40,182 nt of DNA from Firmicutes bacterium UBA911 (GTDB lineage: Bacteria; Bacillota; Desulfotomaculia; Desulfotomaculales; Desulforudaceae). Made by a program: the position numbers and the translations under genes. The number at the start of each line of letters is the position of its first letter. Position 1 is the first letter of the stretch. Positions 33,678 through 40,182 of this stretch are shown here, one piece after another. The notes under the pieces were generated by a model. The model was not told the origin of the DNA. It searched no databases and saw only the letters and a program-made list of their open reading frames with translations. Location: the NCBI GenBank assembly GCA_002294005.1, contig DBEH01000001.1, positions 1,741 to 41,922 of the forward strand, written 5' to 3'.

Positions 33678-34070
33678 TCACACCTCCCTTCCCAGACCCA
33701 GGAACCGCTCCCTGAGAGACTTGTCGGCGAGAAGCTCCTGTCCTTTTCCTTCCATTACACAGCGCCCCTGGGCGACCATCAGGTGGATCAGGCTCGTCTT
33801 GCGGTCGACAAGCGGGCGGAAGACTAGGGAATACGAGGAAGCGCTGATGACCGCCGCAACCAGAAAACCAGCGACCAGGGCGAAGAGAAAAATTCCGTCC
33901 GGTTGGGCCAGGAAGAGAAGCCCGCAGAAGGCGCCGACGGTGATAAACTCGGCATAGGCGAAGTTGGGGAACCTGGACAAGCCGTAGGTCAGGGTCAAGC
34001 CGGTGCCGGCAAGGAGGTACAAGCTGGAAGTAACTAACGAGTTGACCAGGATTTGACCAATATCAATCAT
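33678..34070 (-). pseudogene. livH-livF fusion remnant from an internal deletion
   Basis: A frame of 130 codons starts with ATG at 34068-34070. Residues 1 to about 100 are the beginning of a LivH-type permease (ILVNSLVTSSLYLLAGTGLTLTYGLSRFPNFAYAEFITVGAFCG and a following helix). From about residue 101 it becomes the C-terminus of a LivF-type ATPase (GRCVMEGKGQELLADKSLRERFLG). The switch is inside one continuous frame near 33770. The remaining permease, LivM, LivG and the ATP site are absent. This looks like one deletion in an original livH-M-G-F-K order. The product cannot transport. Confidence 0.85.
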
Positions 34071-34253
34071 CGCTTCTGTTCCTTCGTTGCCAAATTCATT
34101 ACAGTTTACAGTATTTGACGGCGGTTCTTGCATCGTCCCGACGGAAGGGGAACCGGCGCTGATTGCCAGGCGAATGTTATAGAATTCTGCGAATTTCTCG
34201 TAATTCCTGCTCCGGGTCTGGTCCGCGGGGAAATAATCAGGCACCGGCCGGCG

Positions 34254-36563
34254 CTAATTACTGCTTTCACCGCCAGGCCCGGGACGATACCCGGAGAGCC
34301 TTTCCCGCAGCCTGGTGTAACGCCGGCGCGGCTCGTCGTTGCGGATGGCGATGGCCAACGCCTTCTTGGTGCCGACGAGCACCACCAGGTTTTTGCCGCG
34401 GGTCACCCCGGTGTAGACCAGGTTCCGCTGCAAAAGCACATAGTGCTGGGTCAGCACCGGCATAACCACCACCGGATATTCGCTCCCCTGGGCCTTGTGC
34501 ACGGAGATCGCGTAGGCGAGGACCAGCTCGTCAAGTTCTGAAAACTCGTAGCCTACGGTCCGGCCGTCGAAGTTCACCTTTATTTGTTGTTCGTCGAAGT
34601 GCAGGTGCGCAATCCGGCCAATGTCCCCGTTAAACACTTCCTTCTGGTAGTTGTTCACCACCTGCATAACCTTGTCGTGAGTCCGGAACATCCGGTGGCC
34701 CCTAACCACCCCTTCTTTCCCCGGGTTCAATATATTTTGCAGCTCGGCGTTGAGGTTCGCGGCGCCGGCCAGGCCCTTGTGCATCGGCGTGAGCACCTGG
34801 ATGTCCCGCACCGGGTGGCAGCCGAAGCGCCTGGGGAGGCGTACCTTGCACAGGTCAAGAATCGTCTGGACCGCCGTTGCCGGGTCCTCCTCCTGGATGA
34901 GGTAGAAGTCGGACGGGCGGCCGGTTTCCGGCGGGCGCAAATCGGGAAACTCGCCCCGGTTGATCCGGTGGGCGTTTACCACGATCCGGCTTTCCCGGGA
35001 CTGCCGGAAGATCTCGGTCAGGGTCACCACTTGGAACCGGCCGGAATCGATAATATCCCGCAGGACGTTTCCCGGACCGACCGAGGGCAGTTGGTTGGTG
35101 TCCCCGACCAGGATCAGGGCGGCGGACCGCGGCACGGCCCGGACCAGGCTGTTCATCAGCAGGGTGTCGATCATCGAAGCCTCGTCGACAATAACGGCGT
35201 CAGCGTCCAGGGGCGAGTCCTGGTCGCGCTGAAAACGGCCTTTTGCGGGGCTGAACTCCAGCAGGCGGTGGATGGTGCGGGCCTCGTGCCCTGAGGCCTC
35301 CTGCATGCGTTTCGCCGCCCGGCCGGTGGGGGCGGCCAGGACGACCCGCGCGCCTGCGGCCTGGTAAACGCTGATCATCGCCCTGATGATGGTGGTTTTC
35401 CCGGTGCCCGGCCCGCCGGTGATCACCAGGACCTTGTTGGACACCGCGCACGCCACCGCCTCCGCCTGTTTCTCGGCCAGCCGGAGCCCGAGTTTTTTCT
35501 CCACCCAGGGAAGCACCTGGGCGGGATCCACCCGACCCGACCCACTGGCGTGGGTGCCCCGCGTGAGTTCCCCGCGTGAGTTCCCCGCGTGGGTGCCCCA
35601 CCCGCTGACCCACTGAGCCGCTGACCCGACCCACTGGCGTGGGTGCCCCGTACAGGTACCCCCGGGTACCCCGGCGGTGGCTCCAACGTCCAGGAGCCCG
35701 CCCAGGCGCTCGGCGAGTCTGGTTTCGGCGGCGTAGAAAGGAGCGAGGTACACCGCTTCGTCCTCCCGCACCACGCGCCGGCCCGCGGCCAACCGTTCCA
35801 GGGCTTGCGCCACAAGGTCCCGGCTGACCTCCAGCATTTGGGCCGCCCGGGTCATGAGCGTTTCGCAGGGGAGGTAGACGTGTCCTTCGCCCGCGCTCTC
35901 GTTCAGGACGTAGAGGGTCCCTTCCTCGGCCCGCGTGATGGAATTGGGGTCGATGCCCGCCTGCCTCGCGATCCGGTCGGCGGTGATGAAGCCGATGCCG
36001 TGCACGTCGGCCGCGAGGCGGTACGGATTCGTTTTCACGACCTCCACGGCGGCGTTCCCGTACTGCTTGTATATCTTGGCGGCGTAAGCGGCGCTGATGC
36101 CGTGGTCCTGGAGGAAAACCATGATCCCCCGGATTTCCTTTTGGTCCTCCCAGGCCCTGGTGATCAGGGCCACCCGCTTGGGCCCGATGCCGTCCACCTC
36201 GGCAAGCCGCCCGGGGGAATGGTCGATCACGTCCAGCGTCTGCAGACCGAAAACCTTAACGACTCTTTTGGCCATGACCGGCCCGATGCCCCTGATGAGT
36301 CCGGAACCCAGGTACTTGCGAATACCGTTGACCGTCGCCGGGACCACGGTCTCGAACCTCTCGACCCGGAACTGCGGCCCGAACCGGGGATCGGCCACCC
36401 ACTTCCCGGTGAGTTTCAAGGACTCCCCGGGGGTGATGCCGGCCAGGTTACCCACAATCGTAGTCAGTTCCTTTTTCCCGGTTTCCTGCAGCCTGGCGAC
36501 GGTGAAGTGGTTTTCCTCGTTATAGTAAGTGATCCGTTCCAGACAACCGTGGACTACCTCCAA
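34254..36563 (-). CDS. recD2: RecD2-type ATP-dependent DNA helicase with repeat insertion
   Basis: A protein of 769 residues. The N-terminal half has an OB-like part and helix-hairpin-helix repeats (YLGSGLIRGIGPVMAKRVVKVFG; EVDGIGPKRVALI). The helicase follows, with Walker A ITGGPGTGKTT (about 386), AAPTGRAAKRM, VDEASMIDTLL, LVGDTNQLPSVGPGNVL and the C-terminal YAISVHKAQGSEYP and YTGVTRGKNLVVL. RecD2 unwinds DNA 5' to 3' in repair. I place the start at TTG 36561-36563, which has GGGAGGG six bases upstream; the family starts with this LERITYYNEEN segment. Residues about 295-343 are a low-complexity insertion coded by short DNA repeats (35534-35650), between the N-terminal part and the ATPase. 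A 72-base duplication of the start region lies upstream in frame. Confidence 0.92.
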   Translation of the reverse strand: MEVVHGCLERITYYNEENHFTVARLQETGKKELTTIVGNLAGITPGESLKLTGKWVADPRFGPQFRVERFETVVPATVNGIRKYLGSGLIRGIGPVMAKRVVKVFGLQTLDVIDHSPGRLAEVDGIGPKRVALITRAWEDQKEIRGIMVFLQDHGISAAYAAKIYKQYGNAAVEVVKTNPYRLAADVHGIGFITADRIARQAGIDPNSITRAEEGTLYVLNESAGEGHVYLPCETLMTRAAQMLEVSRDLVAQALERLAAGRRVVREDEAVYLAPFYAAETRLAERLGGLLDVGATAGVPGGTCTGHPRQWVGSAAQWVSGWGTHAGNSRGELTRGTHASGSGRVDPAQVLPWVEKKLGLRLAEKQAEAVACAVSNKVLVITGGPGTGKTTIIRAMISVYQAAGARVVLAAPTGRAAKRMQEASGHEARTIHRLLEFSPAKGRFQRDQDSPLDADAVIVDEASMIDTLLMNSLVRAVPRSAALILVGDTNQLPSVGPGNVLRDIIDSGRFQVVTLTEIFRQSRESRIVVNAHRINRGEFPDLRPPETGRPSDFYLIQEEDPATAVQTILDLCKVRLPRRFGCHPVRDIQVLTPMHKGLAGAANLNAELQNILNPGKEGVVRGHRMFRTHDKVMQVVNNYQKEVFNGDIGRIAHLHFDEQQIKVNFDGRTVGYEFSELDELVLAYAISVHKAQGSEYPVVVMPVLTQHYVLLQRNLVYTGVTRGKNLVVLVGTKKALAIAIRNDEPRRRYTRLRERLSGYRPGPGGESSN
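35534..35650. repeat. Repeats inserted in recD2
   Basis: A 28-base sequence (35534-35561) beginning GACCCGACCCACTGGCGTGGG recurs unchanged at 35623-35650. Between them, a 13-base unit, CCCCGCGTGAGTT, occurs three times in tandem (35557-35595, last copy slightly changed). CCCAC-TGGC-GTGGG inside the 28-mer is a hairpin. The repeats keep the recD2 frame open. Confidence 0.9.
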
Positions 36564-36656
36564 TGGGAACCCTCCCAGGGCACCCCGGACGCTGGAGCCC
36601 AGCCGGGGGCCTCGTCTGGCGTGCACCACTTCCAGCGCAAACCCTCCCGGGGCACC
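36548..36656. repeat. Two diverged copies of the recD2 start region
   Basis: The segment with the ribosome site and first codons of recD2 (about 36548-36585) has a similar copy 72 bases away (about 36620-36656). Both encode LEVVH in the same frame. The intervening codons and the second copy extend the frame upstream. The gap from here to 36792 shows no other gene. Confidence 0.75.
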
Positions 36657-36792
36657 GGACTTCTTCTTTCACGCCTCCGGCCGTCTCCGAAAAAGATTAT
36701 CATTGTCACCGGTCAATGGAGCGGCTATTTGCAGGCAAAAGCCGGTGAAGTGCCGCCGGCGCCGAAAGCCGGCCTTCCGTCCGGCCATCGCG

Positions 36793-37383
36793 CTATTCCC
36801 CGAGGCCGAACCGCCTGCGCAGGTAACTGGCCTGGAACACGCCCAGCGGGTTGTGCGCCAGCACCCGGTCCTTTACCGCGAACACCGTGGCCGGCGCCCG
36901 GACGTATTTTTGAAACAGAATGTCGTGCCCCACGCACAGGCCCAACTCGATGTTCAGCTCGGTCTTCGCCCGGTTCAGAATCTTGGCCTGAGCCACCGGG
37001 TTGCACAGGATTTCGCATTTCTCCGGGTTCATTTTTTCGAGACCAAAATCTTCCTTTCCAAGACCGCCCACTTTGCAGCAAACCGATTCGACCCGAAAAC
37101 CCCTGCTTTTCAGCACCGCGGCCAGGTCGCCGGCCTCGCGGGCCAGGCCCAAGCAAAAAGCCAGGCCCAGCCTACGGTAGCCCATTGCTTCACAGAATTT
37201 GACCAGTTCCTCCAAACGGTTGAGCGTATGGCCGAATTGGCATTGAAATTCGCTGCTCAACACGAGGAAAGGCCGGTTTTCCGGGAGGTCGTACTCGGGC
37301 AGCACCAGCTTGCCGCCGGTACAGTCCAAGCCGGCCTTGTCGCAAGCGTTCCGGGGATTCTGCTTGCAATCGGCACACTTCAA
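36793..37383 (-). CDS. DUF1847 family cysteine-rich protein
   Basis: A protein of 196 residues with many cysteines: MKCADCKQNPRNACDKAGLDC at the start, then AFCLGLAREAG, SVCCKVGGLG, EILCNPVAQA and LGLCVGHDILF. The pattern matches DUF1847, probably a metal or Fe-S binding protein of anaerobes with no known activity. The start is a TTG (37381-37383), with GGGGTGA upstream at a suitable distance. It is followed by recD2 on the same strand after about 230 bases, and preceded by the cyclophilin gene by 118 bases. Confidence 0.9.
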   Translation of the reverse strand: MKCADCKQNPRNACDKAGLDCTGGKLVLPEYDLPENRPFLVLSSEFQCQFGHTLNRLEELVKFCEAMGYRRLGLAFCLGLAREAGDLAAVLKSRGFRVESVCCKVGGLGKEDFGLEKMNPEKCEILCNPVAQAKILNRAKTELNIELGLCVGHDILFQKYVRAPATVFAVKDRVLAHNPLGVFQASYLRRRFGLGE

Positions 37384-37501
37384 CCTGGTTCACCCCATTT
37401 TTTTCCCCGCGGATCCCCCGGCGCAAGGATTCGACGGCCCGCGGAAAAATTCCTGCGCGCCGCGCGAATCCGGGGTGACGGCGCCATAACGGCACTGGCG
37501 G

Positions 37502-37930
37502 CTACTCTTCCTCCTCCACCCTCACCTTGGCCATCCGGTCTCCCTGCTTGATCCGGTCCACCACGTCCTGCCCCTCGACGACCAGGCCAAATACGGTATG
37601 GACCCCGTCCAGGTGCGGAAAAGAGTCGTGGCAGACGAAGAACTGGCTGCCGCCGGTGTTCCGCCCCGCGTGGGCCATGGAAAGGGCCCCCCGGACGTGT
37701 TTCTTCGGGTTGATCTCGCACTTGATGGTGCAACCCGGGCCGCCGGTGCCGTCGCCCTTGGGGCAGCCGCCCTGAATGACGAAACCCGGGATTACCCGGT
37801 GGAAAGCCAGCCCGTCGTAGAAACCCTGTTTGATCAGCTTGGTGAAGTTGGCCACGGTATTAGGGGCTTCCTTCTCGAACAACTCCACGACGATGCTGCC
37901 CTTTTCCGTTTCGAAGACCGCTTTGCTCAA
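37502..37930 (-). CDS. Peptidyl-prolyl cis-trans isomerase, cyclophilin type
   Basis: A protein of 142 residues, a single compact cyclophilin. Recognisable parts are FETEKGSIVVELFEKEAPNTVANFTKLIKQGFYDGLAFHRVIPGFVIQGG with the catalytic Arg, then HVRGALSMAHAGRNTGGSQFFVCHD and HLDGVHTVFGLVVEGQDVVDRI. It speeds proline isomerisation during folding and has no signal peptide, so it is cytoplasmic. The start I chose is the TTG at 37928-37930, which has AGAGGAGGGG five bases upstream. The longer upstream reading is not family-like. Confidence 0.94.
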   Translation of the reverse strand: MSKAVFETEKGSIVVELFEKEAPNTVANFTKLIKQGFYDGLAFHRVIPGFVIQGGCPKGDGTGGPGCTIKCEINPKKHVRGALSMAHAGRNTGGSQFFVCHDSFPHLDGVHTVFGLVVEGQDVVDRIKQGDRMAKVRVEEEE

Positions 37931-38068
37931 CTGAGCCCCTCCTCTGCGCGTTTCTTTCTCATTATAACCAGCATCCCCGCCGTTGACCACGGCTAATTCT
38001 CGTTGAATCAGGGCTCACCTTAGGCGCCGCATGCGCCGCAAGACTGCCTTTTCGTTGTGGAAGAAAGG

Positions 38069-38077
38069 TGATACAAT
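38069..38077 (+). promoter_or_regulatory. Extended -10 promoter of the RNA helicase gene
   Basis: TGA-TACAAT (38069-38077) makes an extended -10. A poor -35 (TTTTCG) is 17 bases upstream. The leader to the start at 38139 is about 55 bases. The rest of 37931-38068 has a GGCGC-CGCAT-GCGCC hairpin near 38022-38036 and no gene. Confidence 0.5.
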
Positions 38078-38138
38078 GTATGGGGTTCGGATAGGTGCTT
38101 AATTGGAAACACTACCAGTTGATTCGGAGGCTATTGAT

Positions 38139-39740
38139 ATGAGCAAGGAAAGACCGACGGCGAGTTTTGCCGACCTGGCCGTAAACCCCGAAATCTTGAG
38201 GGCCGTGGACGACATGGGTTTCGAGGAACCCTCGCCGATTCAGCTCCAGACCATACCCCAACTCCTTGACGGCCGGGACCTGGTCGGCCAGGCCCAGACC
38301 GGCACGGGGAAAACGGCGGCCTTCGCCATTCCCCTGCTGATGCGCCTGCAGCCCAAGCGGGGTTGGCCGCAGGTTCTGGTGATGACTCCGACCCGCGAAC
38401 TCGCCATCCAGGTGGCGGAGGAGTTCGCGCGCGTCGGCCGGCACACGACCACCCGGGTACTGCCCGTCTACGGGGGTCAGGGCATCGGACGGCAGATCAA
38501 AACCCTGCAGCGCGGCGTGGACGTGGTGGTGGGCACACCGGGGCGGGTGCTGGATCACCTGAACCGGAAGACGCTGCGCCTGGAACACCTTCAGGCCGTG
38601 GTGTTGGATGAGGCCGACGAAATGCTCGACATGGGATTCATCGACGACATCGAAAGCATCTTGAACGCCACCCCGCCGGGCCGCCAGACGCTCCTCTTTT
38701 CGGCCACCATCCCTGGCCCCATCGCCCGGCTGGCCGAGAAGTATATGCGTGAGCCCGTCCACGTGAGCATCAATCCCGAGTACGTGGCCGCGCCGGATAT
38801 CTGGCAGATGTACTACGAAATCAGAAACATGGACCATCTGGAAGCGTTGTGCCGGATTTTGGACGCCGAAGCCGTGGACCGGGCCATTATTTTTTGCCGC
38901 ACCAAGCGCCGGGTGGATGAACTGGCCGAGGCCCTCCGTTCCCGGGGTTACCCCGCCGACCACATCCACGGGGACCTCGAGCAAAACCAGCGCAACCGTG
39001 TGATGGCGGCGTTCCGCGAGGGCGACGTCGACCTGCTGGTGGCCACCGACGTAGCCGCCCGGGGGATTGACGTACAGAACATTTCGCACGTGATCAACTA
39101 TGACTGCCCGCAGGACCCGGAAGCGTACGTGCACCGCATCGGCCGGACCGGGCGGGCGGGCCGGACCGGCACGGCCATCACCCTGGTGCTCCCAAGGGAA
39201 CTGCCTCTTTTGCGCACCATCCAGCGCCTGGTGAAAGTGCGTATTGAACGGCACCCCATTCCCTCACTCGCTGACGTGGCGGACCGCCGGGTGGAGATCT
39301 GGCGGCAGCGTCTGCTGGAAGCGTTGGGCACCGGCAACCTCACCCCCTACCGCACTTTGGTCCAGGAACTCAGCGGGGAATACGAACCGGCGGAGGTGGC
39401 CGCCGCCGCCCTTAAGCTGCTGGCCAGGGACCTGGGGCGCGCGGACCGGGACGCGGGGGCGTTGCGCGCCGGAAAGTTCGGGGACACCGGGGCCGAGGAG
39501 GGTATGGTGCGGTTTTTCATGAATATCGGCCGTAATCAGGGTGTCACCCCGGCCGACATCGTGCGCGGCGTGGCCGAACAGACACGTATCCCGGGAGGCT
39601 TAATCGGGGCGATTGACATCTACGACAACTTCACCTTCCTGGAGGTGCCCGGGGAGGTGGCCCATCAGGTGGTGGCCTCGATACGCCACGCCGTCATCAA
39701 GGGCTGGAACGTAAACCTGGAACCGGCACGGCCGCGGTGA
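38139..39740 (+). CDS. DEAD-box RNA helicase with DbpA-type RNA-binding domain
   Basis: A protein of 533 residues. In order: Q motif (FADLAVNPEILRAVDDMGFEEPSPIQ), motif I AQTGTGKT (52-59), PTRELA, TPGR, DEAD (157-160), SAT (188-190), then the second RecA domain with ATDVAARGIDVQNISHVINYD and HRIGRTGRAGRTG. The C-terminal domain (about 455-533, GMVRFFMNIGRNQGVTPADIVRGVAEQTRIPGG ... IDIYDNFTFLEVP) is the DbpA/CsdA RNA-binding fold. It unwinds RNA with ATP, probably in ribosome assembly or RNA decay, like CshA or DeaD. The ATG at 38139 follows CGGAGG by eight bases; the frame is open 12 codons further upstream without a better site. Confidence 0.96.
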   Translation: MSKERPTASFADLAVNPEILRAVDDMGFEEPSPIQLQTIPQLLDGRDLVGQAQTGTGKTAAFAIPLLMRLQPKRGWPQVLVMTPTRELAIQVAEEFARVGRHTTTRVLPVYGGQGIGRQIKTLQRGVDVVVGTPGRVLDHLNRKTLRLEHLQAVVLDEADEMLDMGFIDDIESILNATPPGRQTLLFSATIPGPIARLAEKYMREPVHVSINPEYVAAPDIWQMYYEIRNMDHLEALCRILDAEAVDRAIIFCRTKRRVDELAEALRSRGYPADHIHGDLEQNQRNRVMAAFREGDVDLLVATDVAARGIDVQNISHVINYDCPQDPEAYVHRIGRTGRAGRTGTAITLVLPRELPLLRTIQRLVKVRIERHPIPSLADVADRRVEIWRQRLLEALGTGNLTPYRTLVQELSGEYEPAEVAAAALKLLARDLGRADRDAGALRAGKFGDTGAEEGMVRFFMNIGRNQGVTPADIVRGVAEQTRIPGGLIGAIDIYDNFTFLEVPGEVAHQVVASIRHAVIKGWNVNLEPARPR

Positions 39741-39898
39741 CCCCCGGTACGTCCGAAGTGACCCCGGATCGCCGCACCCGCGACCACCAACCGGTCACCG
39801 GCGGCAACCCCGGCTGTCCGGCGTGGTGGGAAGACGCCTTCGCCATGATCAGCGCCATCGTGGACCTGCCCCCGACGGGCACCCAAGACAAATCCTAG
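39737..39898 (+). CDS. Possible small protein after the helicase gene
   Basis: A 53-codon frame begins with GTG in a GTGA overlap with the helicase stop and ends with TAG. The first half is rich in Thr, Arg and Pro; the second half (GCPAWWEDAFAMISAIVDLPP) looks like an ordinary short protein. The overlap suggests coupling, and no strong ribosome site is seen. I recognise no family. It may be chance in GC-rich DNA. Confidence 0.35.
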   Translation: MTPGTSEVTPDRRTRDHQPVTGGNPGCPAWWEDAFAMISAIVDLPPTGTQDKS

Positions 39899-40002
39899 CT
39901 TGTACAGAGATCTCTTTTCGTAATCGCCACCGGCAGCTCCTTGATCCAGGACCCAGTCTCGATAACCGCCACCCCCTGCTGTGTTTGTTCCGCTTGCAGG
40001 GC

Positions 40003-40034
40003 AAAACAAAACCCCAAGGTTGCAAAGCCTTGGG
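40003..40034 (-). terminator. Intrinsic terminator after tRNA-Val
   Basis: On the minus strand CCCAAGG and CCTTGGG form a perfect 7-bp stem around CTTTGCAA, followed by GTTTTGTTTT. It is 16 bases after the tRNA 3' end. The region 39899-40002 shows no gene. Confidence 0.88.
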
Positions 40035-40049
40035 ACTGCAAATCCTGGA

Positions 40050-40124
40050 TGGTGGGCGGGGCGAGGATTGAACTCACGACCTTCTGCGCGTCAAGCAGAC
40101 GTTCTCCCACTGAACTACCCGCCC
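40050..40124 (-). tRNA. tRNA-Val (anticodon GAC)
   Basis: A 75-base cloverleaf with encoded CCA. The acceptor stem is GGGCGGG with CCCGCCC. The anticodon arm is TCTGC-TTGACGC-GCAGA, with GAC at the anticodon, and the T arm contains GTTCAATCC. It reads GUC and GUU valine codons. A promoter and terminator flank it closely, so it is transcribed alone. Confidence 0.97.
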
Positions 40125-40138
40125 GTATGTCCTCTCCC

Positions 40139-40167
40139 ATTATGCCCGAGTTCGGCCCTTTTGTCAA
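40139..40167 (-). promoter_or_regulatory. Promoter of tRNA-Val
   Basis: On the minus strand a perfect -35 TTGACA (40162-40167) and -10 CATAAT (40139-40144) have the ideal 17-base spacing. The start would lie about eight bases before the tRNA 5' end. Confidence 0.88.
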
Positions 40168-40182
40168 GCCGGCCGGCACCCC

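Noticed and set aside
35534..35650. recD2 repeats considered as an insertion sequence
   Set aside because: There is no transposase, no terminal inverted repeats or target duplication, and the frame stays open.
38112..39254. 380-codon minus-strand ORF opposite the RNA helicase
   Set aside because: It is the antisense shadow of a gene with every DEAD-box motif.
39895..40179. Minus-strand ORF of 94 codons across the tRNA
   Set aside because: It overlaps the whole tRNA-Val, its promoter and its terminator, and resembles no protein that I know.

Overview
The window is a GC-rich piece of chromosome from an endospore-forming Firmicute. The evidence is two sporulation families (YunB and YtxC), Firmicute-type Shine-Dalgarno sites (GGAGG), many TTG/GTG starts, an L20-type leader before infC, and a 16S rRNA gene with an enlarged V1 helix like those known in the Desulfotomaculum/Peptococcaceae group. 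A Desulfotomaculum-like organism such as Candidatus Desulforudis is my best guess. That is inference from gene content and cannot be settled here.

Layout. 1-1067: 5' part of a 16S rRNA gene on the minus strand with its promoter. 1176-3157: yunB and tyrS (minus). 3294-5725: a class A penicillin-binding protein (plus). 5697-14418: a minus-strand run of a SufBD scaffold, SufC, a DUF89 protein, mutS2, a U32 peptidase-family protein and a Nif3-like protein. 14559-18638: the pheS-pheT-zapA operon, with a promoter, a candidate Phe leader peptide and a terminator in its leader, and a terminator after zapA. 18624-20090: an SpoU-type methyltransferase and a TrkA-type protein. 20120-21495: infC-rpmI-rplT with an L20-type leader, an AUU start and a final terminator. 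21774-27682: a YIP1 protein, an efflux adaptor, an ABC ATPase, an FtsX/MacB permease and thrS, almost without gaps. 27813-29477: an accessory patch with an ABC ATPase tail fragment, a frameshifted PH-domain gene, short tandem repeats and a BrnT/BrnA-like toxin-antitoxin pair. 29677-32169: a DUF445 protein, YtxC and a HAD-like phosphatase. 32325-34070: a branched-chain amino acid transport locus reduced by deletion to livK plus a livH-livF fusion. 34254-37930: recD2 carrying inserted repeats, a DUF1847 protein and a cyclophilin. 38069-40167: a DEAD-box RNA helicase, a possible small ORF and tRNA-Val with its own promoter and terminator.

Most genes are core translation, cell wall, DNA maintenance and sporulation functions. 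I did not find a clearly new multi-gene system. The best items for a second look are the candidate leader-peptide attenuator of pheST, the expanded 16S V1 helix built partly from 7-base repeats, the livH-livF deletion junction, the repeats expanding recD2, and the BrnT/BrnA-like pair with a palindrome in its promoter region. No CRISPR array, transposase or prophage gene was seen.
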